NCBI RefSeq assembly: GCF_029109325.1
Contig: NZ_JAQKQJ010000015.1
Coordinates: forward strand, 462,820-526,819
Origin: Nodosilinea sp. PGN35
GTDB lineage: Bacteria; Cyanobacteriota; Cyanobacteriia; Phormidesmidales; Phormidesmidaceae
DNA length: 64,000 nucleotides
Direction of reading: 5' to 3'
Numbering within the stretch: position 1 is the first letter of the stretch; each line of letters begins with the position of its first letter. The notes under the pieces were generated by a model that saw only the letters and a list, made by a program, of their open reading frames with translations, was not told the DNA's origin and ran no database searches. Shown one piece after another: positions 8,174 to 15,913 of the stretch. The translations under genes were made by a program, and so were the position numbers.

Positions 8174-8557
8174 TCAATTTAGAACTGATCCGTTCGTTTG
8201 CCTTGAGGGCATTTGGCTATTCCCCATATCTTTGTATAGCTCCTGCCGAATCAGGGCAAACCGCTGCACATCTGCCTGGGTCAGCCAGGCGTCAATTTTG
8301 TAGAATGTCTGTCCACCCTGCTGGTGCGATCGCAATGTCAGAATCGTCTCTGGCAGGTGATGAGCATCGCCCCGGAACTCAATATTCAGGTCGTGCCCCC
8401 GCTCCACAATTGTGTAGAACTGCTTGCCCTCAAACACCCGCTGCCCCCGAGCTTGGTCGCGGCAAAACCGCTCCAGGAGCAGCACCGCCGTCCCCGCAAT
8501 CTGCTCCTGGGTTTGGCGGTCAATGGGGATAGGTGTTCTGGGGCGCGGCGGAGTCAC
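8174..8557 (-). CDS. Plasmid protein carrying the shared C-terminal module
   Basis: 127 residues, GTG start overlapping the upstream stop as GTGA. Residues about 20-115 form a helix followed by VFEGKQFYTIVERGHDLNIE...TILTLRS...LTQADVQRF. The same pattern (helix, G..Y.I, L.I, IL, T..D..RF) recurs at the C-termini of the primase-polymerase (34677-36233), the methylase-helicase polypeptide (36504-43193) and the 523-residue protein (43196-44767). Here the module is nearly the whole protein. Function is unknown; a docking or nucleic-acid-binding role is a guess. Confidence 0.6.
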   Translation of the reverse strand: MTPPRPRTPIPIDRQTQEQIAGTAVLLLERFCRDQARGQRVFEGKQFYTIVERGHDLNIEFRGDAHHLPETILTLRSHQQGGQTFYKIDAWLTQADVQRFALIRQELYKDMGNSQMPSRQTNGSVLN

Positions 8558-9042
8558 GTTAAGTCATTGATGAAAGGGTTGAGCCCCGCCATGATGGCGG
8601 CATCATCACCCAAGAACTCCCGCAGGGGCTGATCCACCGGCCCTGAGTTGGGCAGGGTTTTGATGGGTGCTGTTGGGGTGGATGCCGTAGATCCCTTGGC
8701 TGATGGTAAGTGGCGTGGGTGTGCATCGCCCCCTATGAGTGTTTCCCTGGGCGGCATTATCGGAGCATCAAGACCCTTCAGCTCTGGCAGAAACCGCTCT
8801 TTGATCTCTAGAATCTGGGACGTCAACTGCTGAATTGATCGTAGAGCCTGCCGCTGGATTTCATCCTGGGAAGCCTGAACCGCTGCCATGGCAAACGGCC
8901 CATAGCAGCCATTGAGCGCCGATCGCATCCGGGCATGGAGGTCATGGCGCGATCGCCCACGGCAATAACCGATCACCGCCACATCCAACTCATCTCGGCT
9001 GGAGTACTGAATCCGGGCCTTTGTTTCTGACGTTTGGGTCAT
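8554..9042 (-). CDS. Candidate ParR-like centromere-binding protein
   Basis: 162 residues, 44 bases downstream of parM and 4 bases overlapping the next gene. The first 70 residues look like a small DNA-binding domain (RIQYSSRDELDVAVIGYCRGRSRHDLHARM). A helical stretch follows, then a proline/threonine-rich linker. Position just after an actin-like ATPase gene is where ParR lies in R1-type systems, and upstream 11-bp repeats supply a plausible binding site. There is no direct family recognition, so the ParR role is inferred. Confidence 0.5.
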   Translation of the reverse strand: MTQTSETKARIQYSSRDELDVAVIGYCRGRSRHDLHARMRSALNGCYGPFAMAAVQASQDEIQRQALRSIQQLTSQILEIKERFLPELKGLDAPIMPPRETLIGGDAHPRHLPSAKGSTASTPTAPIKTLPNSGPVDQPLREFLGDDAAIMAGLNPFINDLT

Positions 9043-9086
9043 TCCTCTGATTCCTTGTCTTGGGTGTGCTTGAGATGGCCGCGATG

Positions 9087-10217
9087 CTAGCGAGTTTGGG
9101 TTGGCTTGGCGCTGTACATAAACGTCTTGAACAACCCATAGACATCGGCCCAGCGGACGCTGGTGATCAAGTCGGGTTCAGCCGTGCCATCCTGGCCTCG
9201 CAGCACGTCAGTCATCTCCTGTCGGAGGGCTTCAGCCCAGGTGATCTGCTGGGCAAGCCCGCGCTGGTCAAAAAACTGTTCCAGTTCTGGCCGAATGAAG
9301 TAGGCCGCACCCCCGCCGACAATCACATCCACTTCAGCCGAGGGCAGCCACTGCAACAGAAACTGATTCACCCGATCCAGATAAAACTCACGGGCGTAAC
9401 TACAGGCCTTAGCCATGTCAAGGGCTTCCTTGCGGCCAGGGACGTGGAAGGTGGGATGCCCTTGAAGGATTGCTTCCAGCAGAGCGGGATCATCGGGAGC
9501 GACACCTGGCAATTCGGTGGCACACTGCTTCAGGTATTCCACGAACCCTGGCCCTTGGGAAGTGCTGTTGGTTTCCTGGGGCGTGCTGCCCTTCTCAAAG
9601 GTGAGGATGGAGAGATTGCGGTGGCCAAACATCAGAACGACGACGGTAGAGTCGCGAATTCCTACCCCAGCTCTGGCCAACTGCAACCCCTTGGCCAGGT
9701 AAAGCCCGGCCCCCTCTGGCTGCATCTCGATGCGCTCTAGCTGTCCAAACAAAGCTCGGCCCCGAAAGCTGAAGTCTAAGATCGCCCCCAGGATCTGGGC
9801 CTTCAACTCCTTGCGGTCTTGCCAGTATTCTTCCAGCGGCAGCAGCAGACCCAGTTGAGCGGTGAACTCACATCCTGAGCCAGAGTCCTGGGCTGCCAGA
9901 GTCTTCTCTGCGATGACGCCGAGGGTGGCGAGAATTTTGTAGATGGCGCGATCGCGCTTGGGCAGAGCCAGACCCGAATCGCCCTTTTGGGCGATCGCCA
10001 ACGCCCCAATGGCATAGGCACTATTGCCCACCATCACATAGGCACTGTCCTCCGGTTCCTGGCTGGTCAGCCCGCCCAGCATCAGCCGGTCAAGCCGAGC
10101 GGGGTTCAATCGAGCCACTTGCGGATCGAGGTGCAGCAGGTAGGGTTGGCTTTGCCAGTAGAGGCACTTGGTGGCGGAGCTGCCCATGTCGATGTAGGTC
10201 TGGATGATTTGGGTCAT
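9087..10217 (-). CDS. parM: ParM/StbA-like actin-type plasmid segregation ATPase
   Basis: 376 residues, in the normal size range for plasmid actin-like proteins. The N-terminal phosphate-1 motif is IDMGSSATK (residues 8-16). A long middle region follows, with LMFGHRNLSILTFEKG resembling phosphate-2, and the adenosine motif VIVGGGAAYF lies near the C-terminal third. ParM filaments push plasmid copies apart after binding the ParR-centromere complex. The gene is followed by a candidate parR and preceded by an array of 11-bp repeats suited to a parC site. This is a second partition system besides the ParA gene at 58353. Confidence 0.75.
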   Translation of the reverse strand: MTQIIQTYIDMGSSATKCLYWQSQPYLLHLDPQVARLNPARLDRLMLGGLTSQEPEDSAYVMVGNSAYAIGALAIAQKGDSGLALPKRDRAIYKILATLGVIAEKTLAAQDSGSGCEFTAQLGLLLPLEEYWQDRKELKAQILGAILDFSFRGRALFGQLERIEMQPEGAGLYLAKGLQLARAGVGIRDSTVVVLMFGHRNLSILTFEKGSTPQETNSTSQGPGFVEYLKQCATELPGVAPDDPALLEAILQGHPTFHVPGRKEALDMAKACSYAREFYLDRVNQFLLQWLPSAEVDVIVGGGAAYFIRPELEQFFDQRGLAQQITWAEALRQEMTDVLRGQDGTAEPDLITSVRWADVYGLFKTFMYSAKPTQTR

Positions 10218-10315
10218 AGTTTGAATGCCAATGACAGCGTTTCATCAACATCTTGAAGATGCAAGAATGCCTTCAAGCTGGTTGATCGATATTTGTATTC
10301 TGAGCTGTCGTTTTT

Positions 10316-10496
10316 ATTCACGACTTAATAACGACTGAATTGTCATCTTCAGCAAAATCCATCATCGTTTTGATGACTGGTGAATTTCATTCACGACTTA
10401 TTCACGACTTGATAACGACTTGTCTATCCAGAATCCAAGACAAGCCTGGAATCACCCAATCATTCACGACTTGATAACGACTTAATAACGACTGGC
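10316..10496. repeat. Centromere-like (parC) array of 11-bp direct repeats
   Basis: Eight copies of an 11-bp unit, roughly ATWMACGACTT, with the ACGACT core starting at 10320, 10331, 10393, 10404, 10415, 10466, 10477 and 10488. Within clusters the spacing is exactly 11 bases (one helical turn); the three clusters begin exactly 73 bases apart (10320, 10393, 10466). The array sits about 100 bases upstream of parM. R1 plasmid parC is also built from 11-bp repeats bound by ParR. An iteron-type replication origin is the alternative reading. Confidence 0.75.
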
Positions 10497-10787
10497 TGGT
10501 TGAGGCCTTTCTATGGGAGACGAAAATCAATCATTTAAGTGATGAATAAAAACAAACTTTGCAGCTCGCCAGGCTGAACAGAACTGACATTTTCTGTGGG
10601 CTAAAACAGAGAGTATTGCCCCTTGTATTCTCCCCAGGGAATGCCTCGGCAAAAGCATGAGGGGCTGCCCTGGGGGCTACGCCACTCCACTGCGTTTCGT
10701 AGCTCCGCGTTTCACACACCACGCCCAGCCCTGGGCCAGGGGGTTGCTGAAACCCAGCAATATCAGGGCTTTCAGACATGGGAGCCA
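10497..10787. other. Intergenic region upstream of the relaxase genes; candidate oriT
   Basis: No convincing gene. Several inverted repeats are close together: GCTACG...CGTAGC (about 10676-10704), CCCTGG-G-CCAGGG (about 10730-10742) and TTGCTG-AAACC-CAGCAA (10744-10760). Clustered hairpins just upstream of a relaxosome accessory gene and a MobF relaxase are where a transfer origin would be expected. No nic site is recognised. Confidence 0.4.
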
Positions 10788-11150
10788 ATGGCCGGTCGTT
10801 TACGAATCAATGACGAATTCACGGAAAAGCTCATGGGTAAAGGATTTAGCGTCTCGCTGCCCCTCGAAGAGGCAGCGCTCGTCGAGAAAGAGGCCAATCG
10901 GCTGGGCCTGCCCGCCGCCAGCATCATTCGCCTGATGATGCGCGATGGTCAGCAGCGCCGCGAACTGGAGCGGCAGGTGGATGATCTGAAGGCTCGGATG
11001 GAGCTGCTGCAAGTGCAGTTTCAGGGTCTCCAGATTTTACTGGAGACCATCGCCCTAGAGCAGGCCAATGCCCGAGGGCCACAGGCGCTGGAAAATCGCA
11101 AGGCGCTGATTCAGGAAATCCGCAAGCGCCAGGGCCTGGTAGAGGGCTAG
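10788..11150 (+). CDS. Relaxosome accessory protein, MobC/ribbon-helix-helix-like
   Basis: 120 residues from the ATG at 10788; the frame is open further upstream but that part is unnatural in composition. An N-terminal ribbon-helix-helix-like segment (GFSVSLPLEEAALVEKEANRLGL, then ASIIRLMMRD) precedes a coiled coil (about 60-115). Such small DNA-binding proteins assist relaxase at oriT. It ends 10 bases before the relaxase start, indicating an operon. Confidence 0.6.
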   Translation: MAGRLRINDEFTEKLMGKGFSVSLPLEEAALVEKEANRLGLPAASIIRLMMRDGQQRRELERQVDDLKARMELLQVQFQGLQILLETIALEQANARGPQALENRKALIQEIRKRQGLVEG

Positions 11151-11160
11151 GAGGTTAGCC

Positions 11161-13827
11161 ATGCTCAGCCTGACCGTGATCAGCGCCAACCAGGGCGAAA
11201 CCTACTACACCGCCGAGAACTACTACACCAGCGAAGAGAACCAGGCCCACTCTGGTTGGTGGGGCCAGGGGGCCAAGAGCCTGGGGCTATTGGGTCAGGT
11301 GCAGGGAGGCGACTTCAAGAATCTGCTCCATGGTTCTCATCCCCAAGGGCACCAGACCCTTTCGGGTCGAAAGATTGACCCGGAGCGTCATCGGGCTGGG
11401 CTGGATTTAACCTTTAGTGCGCCGAAGAGCATCAGCCTGGCAGCCCTGGTCGGGGGGAATGAAGCGATCGAGCAGGCCCATCGCACAGCGGTGGTGCGCA
11501 CTCTGGCCATCATCGAGGAGCGCTATGCCCAAACGCGGGTGCGGACGCCAGAGGGGCGGCAGGCGATCGCTACCGGCAACCTAATCGTCGCCCAGTTCCA
11601 CCACGACACCTCCCGCGAGAAGGATCCGCAGCTGCACACTCATTGCGTGGTGATCAACGCCACGCAGCTAGCCAATGGCCGCTGGCAGTCGCTCCACAAC
11701 GACATTCTCTTCAAGCAGCAAAAGCTCTTGGGGATGATTTACCAAAACGAGTTGGCAGTGGAGGTGCAGCGCCTGGGCTACGGCATTGAGCCCAGGGCCA
11801 ACGGTCAATTTGAACTCCGGGGATATCGACCCGACGACCTCCAGACCTTCTCCAAACGTCGGGAGCAGATTCTGGCGGCGGTGGAGGAGAACGCGACAGC
11901 TCAGGAGCGAGAGCTGGCCACCCTGATGACCCGTGCGCCCAAGGGGAAGGAAATTCCCAGAGAAGAGCTGCGTACCTACTGGCAGCAGCAGGCCCAGGCG
12001 CTGGAACTAGAGCACCCTCAACCACAGGTGCTGGACTGGCAGAGCCAGCCGAATCGGGCCACCCAAGCTGGGCTCACCCACTGCGCCGAGCGGGAGGCAG
12101 TATTCAATCGGGAGCAGGTGGAGCGGTTTGCCCTGGAGAATCATCTGGGGCAGCAGTGCTTTGATGACGTGCAGCAGACCTTGGACACCAATCCGGAGGT
12201 GATTCATACCCATGATCGGCGGCTGACCACCCAGACGGCAGTGCTGCGGGAGCTGGAGACCATTCGCACGGTATTGGATGGCCGAGGAGATGTGGGGGCT
12301 ATTGCTTCTCCAGACTTAGTGGCAGAACATCTGCGCGATCAGGGCTTGACCGAGGGGCAGGTGCAGGGGGTGATGTTGGCGGCCACTACCCGCGATCGCG
12401 TCATCGCTTGGCAGGGTGTCGCCGGGGCGGGGAAGAGCTATGCCCTGAATCAGTTTCGCCAGATTGCGGAGTCCCAGGGCTACACCGTCCGGGGCTTTGC
12501 CCCCAGTGCGGAAGCAGCGAAGTCGTTGGGCGACTCGGCCCAGATTCAGTCGGTGGAAACGGTGGCCGCGTTGCTGTGTGCTCAACCGGTGGTACCGAAT
12601 CTGGCTCAACCAGAGGTTTGGGTGGTGGATGAGGCCGGGCTTTTGAGTGCGAAGGATGCGCTGGCCCTGGTGACCAAAGCCCAGGCGCAGCAGGCCCGAG
12701 TCATTTTGGTGGGAGATACCCGGCAGCTGTCGGCGGTGGAGGCGGGGAACCCGTTCAAGAGTTTGCAGCAGGCGGGGATGGCAACGGCCTACCTCACCCA
12801 GTCGCTACGGCAAAAGAATCAGCAGATCAAGGTGGGGGTAGACCTGATTGCGGCGGGGGAGATTGCGGCGGGGGTGCAGCAGTTGAAGCCCTACATCCAC
12901 CAGGTGAGTAGTCAGGATGCGAGGGCAGCGGCCATAGCTCGCGACTATCTCGCCCTGGCCTCAGACGAACGCAAGAAGACCCTGCTCTTGGCAGGCACAA
13001 ACCAGGAGCGGTTGATAATTACCTATCTCCTCCGAGAGGGCATGAAGGCAGAAGGAACCCTCGGCCAGAGCCTGAAGGTAAAGCGGCTGAAGGTGAGAGA
13101 CTTGTCGGAGACCCAGGCGAGCTATGCCCACCATTTTCAGCCGGGGAATGTGCTGATTCCTCAGGCCAGCTACAAACGGCTGGGGTTAGAAAAGGGGCAG
13201 CGCTACGAGGTGCTGGCGACCGATAGCCCTAGCAATGGGCTGACGCTGTGGGGGCAATCCGGGGTGGCGTTGCAGGTGGATCCAGCTCGGATCAGGCGGA
13301 AGTCGATCTATGAGGTGGAGGAGATGGAAATTGCTGTGGGCGATCGCCTGCGTTGGACGCGCAATGACTCTGCCTTGGGGCGACGTAATGGTCAGGAGTT
13401 TGAGGTGGTGGGTTTGGAGGAGGGGCAGGTGATGATTCGCTGGGGACGAGGGGAGTTGGGATGCTTTGAGAGTTTGGAGCTGGCGCATCTGGACTATGCG
13501 CTGGTTAGTACGACCTATGCGGCCCAGGGTAAGTCGGCGGAGCGGGTGATTGGGGCGTTGGATCGTCATGTGGCGCGGGAGAGCTTTTATGTGGCGGTGA
13601 GCCGAGTGAAGCGGGAGCTGCGGCTATATGCCTCGGAAGATTTGGATCGGCTGATTGAGCGAGTGGAGCGATCGCGAGCTAAGGAAAACCCTAGCGACGT
13701 TAAGCTTTCAGAGACATTGCTTAGTCTTCAGGACAGCTTTGGGCAGCTGGCGGGGAGCGTAACAGACTCCCCGCTAAGGACAGCCTTTGACCAGAAAACG
13801 GTAAAACAGGCTGGCTGGGAGCGGTAG
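11161..13827 (+). CDS. MobF-family conjugative relaxase-helicase (TrwC/TraI-like)
   Basis: 888 residues, starting 8 bases after an AGGAGG site. The relaxase domain (1-300) has two catalytic tyrosine pairs (Y15Y16, Y21Y22) and the metal-binding histidines in HHDTSREKDPQLHTH (about 147-164). The helicase domain has Walker A GVAGAGKS (near 419), VVDEAGLLS (near 487) and a C-terminal YAAQGKSAERV block. It nicks oriT, stays bound to the 5' end and unwinds the transferred strand. It is shorter than TrwC/TraI (about 970-1750) but carries both activities. The VirD4 and VirB genes at 45164-57691 supply the transfer channel. Confidence 0.92.
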   Translation: MLSLTVISANQGETYYTAENYYTSEENQAHSGWWGQGAKSLGLLGQVQGGDFKNLLHGSHPQGHQTLSGRKIDPERHRAGLDLTFSAPKSISLAALVGGNEAIEQAHRTAVVRTLAIIEERYAQTRVRTPEGRQAIATGNLIVAQFHHDTSREKDPQLHTHCVVINATQLANGRWQSLHNDILFKQQKLLGMIYQNELAVEVQRLGYGIEPRANGQFELRGYRPDDLQTFSKRREQILAAVEENATAQERELATLMTRAPKGKEIPREELRTYWQQQAQALELEHPQPQVLDWQSQPNRATQAGLTHCAEREAVFNREQVERFALENHLGQQCFDDVQQTLDTNPEVIHTHDRRLTTQTAVLRELETIRTVLDGRGDVGAIASPDLVAEHLRDQGLTEGQVQGVMLAATTRDRVIAWQGVAGAGKSYALNQFRQIAESQGYTVRGFAPSAEAAKSLGDSAQIQSVETVAALLCAQPVVPNLAQPEVWVVDEAGLLSAKDALALVTKAQAQQARVILVGDTRQLSAVEAGNPFKSLQQAGMATAYLTQSLRQKNQQIKVGVDLIAAGEIAAGVQQLKPYIHQVSSQDARAAAIARDYLALASDERKKTLLLAGTNQERLIITYLLREGMKAEGTLGQSLKVKRLKVRDLSETQASYAHHFQPGNVLIPQASYKRLGLEKGQRYEVLATDSPSNGLTLWGQSGVALQVDPARIRRKSIYEVEEMEIAVGDRLRWTRNDSALGRRNGQEFEVVGLEEGQVMIRWGRGELGCFESLELAHLDYALVSTTYAAQGKSAERVIGALDRHVARESFYVAVSRVKRELRLYASEDLDRLIERVERSRAKENPSDVKLSETLLSLQDSFGQLAGSVTDSPLRTAFDQKTVKQAGWER

Positions 13828-14021
13828 CTAAATTCCTTTGCTTCGGGGAAATACAGATCTTGTGTGGATCCAGTGGGGCAGATACCAATTACTGTGACAA
13901 TCCAACAGTTGATGGCGGGATGAAGAATTAAGCCATCCTTACAGAAACTCGGTTCCCAGCCAGAATGATATAGACAGAGGTACAGCCATGCCCTAGTTAC
14001 GCTCATCAAACAGCCATATTC

Positions 14022-14519
14022 ATGTCCGATTTGACTTTAGACCTTTATGGTCAACTGCGCCTTCTGGTAGGGTATCTGGGCGAAAAAGCCCAGGAAAACT
14101 GGTGGCCTACCGCATTCTTCGACGCTACCAGCAAGCTCTTTTTAGAGCCTATCGTGCCTCGTACGGTACGCCTGTCTCAGTACAAGGGTATTCATGAGGC
14201 TGCTCGGCGTCTCCATGATGAGCATGTGGCTGTGGGCGGGGTTTACCACCTCTTTCGCTTACCCGAGGAAGTGGAACAAGACTTGCAGCAGAGGATTTTA
14301 CTGGCTCCTGAAGCGTGGTTCGTGCATCTAGCCAATCAGGGGCAGGCCATGGCCACCCTTGAAACCCTGGCTGAGACCTCCACCCCCATTGAATCTGGCC
14401 CCCAATCTCTGGGACAGTATTTTGAGCTGTATTGCCCTGCTGGCGCAAAGGTTCTGGCTCGCCATTATCTCAGCGCCTTTCAGCAGGGCATTCACAGTTA
14501 TCCCTATTTCACCCGTTAG
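14022..14519 (+). CDS. brxE: BrxE-like protein, first gene of the BREX operon
   Basis: 165 residues. The N-terminus (LRLLVGYLGEKAQENWWPTAFF) and the following helical region resemble the BrxE family found in some BREX loci; its function is unknown. The stop codon lies 2 bases before the GTG start of brxA, indicating tight coupling. BrxE is not part of the canonical six-gene type 1 set. Family assignment is by resemblance, not by a diagnostic motif. Confidence 0.5.
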   Translation: MSDLTLDLYGQLRLLVGYLGEKAQENWWPTAFFDATSKLFLEPIVPRTVRLSQYKGIHEAARRLHDEHVAVGGVYHLFRLPEEVEQDLQQRILLAPEAWFVHLANQGQAMATLETLAETSTPIESGPQSLGQYFELYCPAGAKVLARHYLSAFQQGIHSYPYFTR

Positions 14520-14521
14520 CC

Positions 14522-15310
14522 GTGCCATTATCTGCCCCCTATACCGCTAAGTTACAGGCAGGGCTGGGTCTGGTTTCTGAAACAAAGTTGCTGCTCCAGC
14601 TTTGGGAACCGGGCATGACAGTGCCCATGCTCCATAGAGAAGCCCTGGAGTCTGGCCAATTTCCGGGCATGACGGCTCGACGACTACGAAATGTGGTGGT
14701 CGAGTGCTTTGCGCCACGCTATCTCGCTGACGATGCCGCCCCGGCCCGACACCTGAAGCAATTGCTGACGGCACTGAGCAACGAGGAGCTACTGCAATTT
14801 TTCCTACTGTTTACCTGTCGCGCCACCCCAATCCTGGCGGACTTCATTCGCCAGGTCTACTGGCCCCGTTACGAGGCTGGCGATCAGCAGCTGCACAACG
14901 AAATCGCTCAAAGCTTTATTCAACGAGCCATTGACGATGGTAAAACAGCCAAGCGATGGGCCGACTCTACTGTAATGCGCATCGCGGGCAACCTAACGGG
15001 ATGCTGTGCTGATTATGGCCTGCTTGAAGACGGAGTTCGCGCTAAACGCCGATACCAGACCGTGCATCTATCCAGCAGAGTAGCGGTCTATTTGGCCCAC
15101 GACCTCCATTTCAGAGGTCTGGGCGACACCACCATGCTGCGCCATAGCGACTGGAGTTTGTATGGCCTGGAGGACAGCGACGTGCTCACTGAACTGAAGC
15201 GGCTTTCTCTAGATGGCTGGTTTATGGTTCAGTCTGGCGGTGATGTTGTGCGCATCAGTTGGAAGTATCCCGATCTGGAGGCAGTTTGCCGTGTCCTTAC
15301 AGAAAGCTAA
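14522..15310 (+). CDS. brxA: BREX protein BrxA (DUF1819)
   Basis: 262 residues from a GTG at 14522, chosen because it directly follows the upstream stop and removes an unnatural N-terminal extension. The protein (AKLQAGLGLVSETKLLL at the start, WADSTVMRIAGNLTGC in the second half) has the mixed-helical layout and approximate size of BrxA. In type 1 BREX, BrxA is a small DNA-binding protein of unresolved role. Position just before brxB and brxC is the standard order, and it overlaps brxB by 20 bases. Confidence 0.8.
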   Translation: MPLSAPYTAKLQAGLGLVSETKLLLQLWEPGMTVPMLHREALESGQFPGMTARRLRNVVVECFAPRYLADDAAPARHLKQLLTALSNEELLQFFLLFTCRATPILADFIRQVYWPRYEAGDQQLHNEIAQSFIQRAIDDGKTAKRWADSTVMRIAGNLTGCCADYGLLEDGVRAKRRYQTVHLSSRVAVYLAHDLHFRGLGDTTMLRHSDWSLYGLEDSDVLTELKRLSLDGWFMVQSGGDVVRISWKYPDLEAVCRVLTES

Positions 15311-15881
15311 GCTAGACGCCGACTTTAAGGAGGTGGTGAACCGCGTGCGTCGGGGTCGGGAGTTGAGCAATGCCAGCTTTGAGCCGATCTACTATCTGGT
15401 GTTTCAGCCCAACTTAATTCTGGAGGTAAAGCGCCAAACTCCGGCCTGGATAGCTCGCCTCAAAAATGAGGGCTGGAATGAGGTGCACTGTTTCTCGATC
15501 GCCCAGGCTATTCAGGAGGTTTTACAGCACGACCCCCGCCGGACTCTGTGGTTAATGGCTGATGGCAAGGATCCTCAGAACTGGCAGCGAACCAACGAGT
15601 CTTTGACGAACGCCCTACAGAATGGGAAGGCTATCCAGCTCAAGCTAGAGGCTCTGTTGCAGTCTTTGGAGGGGCGCAAAGATGCCATCGTGCTGGTCAC
15701 CGATTTAGAAGCCCTCCACCCATACCTGCGCATTGGGGCGATCGAGAGCCAGCTCCAGGGCCAGTTCAGTGTACCCACGGTGTTTCTTTACCCTGGCACC
15801 CGTACAGGTAAAACAAGCTTGAAGTTTCTGGGGTTTTATCCCGATGACGGGAATTATCGATCAGTACATGTAGGTGGATAG
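15291..15881 (+). CDS. brxB: BREX protein BrxB (DUF1788)
   Basis: 196 residues from a GTG at 15291, overlapping the end of brxA. The sequence begins SLQKAKLDADFKEVVNRVRRGRELSNASF. It includes PNLILEVKRQTPAWIARLKNEGW and ends with the P-GT-R-G-TSLKFL block typical of DUF1788. BrxB is an essential BREX component of unknown biochemistry. Size and order fit type 1 BREX. Confidence 0.85.
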   Translation: MSLQKAKLDADFKEVVNRVRRGRELSNASFEPIYYLVFQPNLILEVKRQTPAWIARLKNEGWNEVHCFSIAQAIQEVLQHDPRRTLWLMADGKDPQNWQRTNESLTNALQNGKAIQLKLEALLQSLEGRKDAIVLVTDLEALHPYLRIGAIESQLQGQFSVPTVFLYPGTRTGKTSLKFLGFYPDDGNYRSVHVGG

Positions 15882-15913
15882 CTCGCGGTTTTTACAGGTA
15901 AGGCATCAGGTTA

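Noticed and set aside
10316..10496. Direct repeats as a CRISPR array
   Set aside because: Units are only 11 bp and directly adjacent within clusters; there are no spacers of 30-40 bases between repeats of 25 or more bases and no cas genes.
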